DNA of 64,000 nucleotides from Novakomyces olei (taxonomy: Eukaryota > Ascomycota > Novakomycetes > Novakomycetales > Novakomycetaceae), in NCBI GenBank assembly GCA_016906335.1, contig JADEYG010000005.1, positions 62,001-126,000 on the forward strand, given 5' to 3'. The notes below the pieces were generated by a model. That model searched no databases. It was not told where the DNA came from and saw only the letters and a list, made by a program, of their open reading frames with translations. The translations under genes were made by a program, and so were the position numbers. How positions within the stretch are numbered: position 1 is the first letter of the stretch; each line of letters begins with the position of its first letter. Below are positions 63,806 through 64,000 of the stretch, piece after piece.

Positions 63806-64000
63806 CTGGGATGTTAGCATGTGGCACAAAGAAATAAATTGATTGATAAAAATCGAATTGATTGATCAAATTTCAATTGATCAAATTTCAATTGATCAAA
63901 ATTTAATTGATCAATTTTGACCTGTAGTACAATCAAAATAGAACAATATAAATGAAACAATGTGACACGGTATGGCCAACAGCCAAAAACACAAATTGCG
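63806..64000. other. CDC73 intron or upstream sequence with TTGATCAA repeats
   Basis: This edge segment holds about four copies of a 15-bp unit AATTGATCAAATTTC at 63853-63918, each containing the TTGATCAA palindrome. The upstream CDC73 exon is not identifiable here. Confidence 0.6.

Noticed and set aside
1-64000. Transposons, LTR elements, virus-like fossils, tRNA or rRNA genes, CRISPR arrays
   Set aside because: No transposase, reverse transcriptase, integrase or capsid-type frame, terminal repeat, tRNA A/B box pair or spaced repeat array was found by reading. A dedicated scan could still find a weak one.

Overview
The window looks like nuclear DNA of an ascomycetous yeast or yeast-like fungus. 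It holds 26 protein-coding genes on both strands. About 67 introns can be inferred by joining reading frames across splice signals. Most are 37-140 nt, with a CTAAC/CTAAT/TACTAAC branch site 4-15 nt before the 3' AG. CTG codons fall at conserved leucines in PRP16, so the nuclear code is standard and CTG-Ser/Ala yeasts are unlikely. High intron density, short introns and a branch site hugging the acceptor suggest an early-diverging ascomycete (Lipomyces/Trigonopsis-like or Taphrinomycotina-like). I cannot place it more closely. No tRNA, rRNA, CRISPR, transposon or virus-like fossil was recognised.

Bases 1 to about 47.4 kb are an accessory catabolic and transport region. In order it holds: the 3' part of a putative regulator; a TauD-type Fe(II)/2-oxoglutarate dioxygenase divergent from a Dal5-type transporter; a choline-oxidase-like GMC flavoprotein divergent from a betaine-aldehyde-type ALDH; a choline/GABA-type APC permease; two divergent phytanoyl-CoA-dioxygenase-like (PhyH) enzymes; a Zn2Cys6 regulator; a sarcosine-oxidase-type flavin oxidase divergent from a second Dal5-type transporter; an 11-exon APC permease; a YAT amino-acid permease divergent from a third PhyH enzyme; an aromatic-hydroxylase-type FAD monooxygenase divergent from a DUF1989-deacetylase fusion; a mitochondrially addressed DyP peroxidase; a secreted GH1 glycosidase; an NCS1 nucleobase permease; and an NAD(P)H:FMN reductase. 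The simplest reading is a set of import, oxidation and demethylation functions for quaternary or secondary amines and related nitrogen or sulfur compounds. Choline to glycine betaine is the best-supported step. Oxygenases and a flavin oxidase are candidates for later demethylation.

From about 48 kb rightwards the genes are housekeeping: malic enzyme, mitochondrial dihydroorotate dehydrogenase, an ER-membrane thioredoxin/PDI-like protein, the HUT1 nucleotide-sugar transporter, the PRP16 splicing helicase, and CDC73 of the Paf1 complex (cut by the right edge).

Exon structures were built by eye. For every multi-exon gene lying wholly in the window, the summed coding length is a multiple of three and the protein reads through the family motifs. 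Splice coordinates could still be off by a base or two. Functional names rest on remembered family motifs, not on searches.
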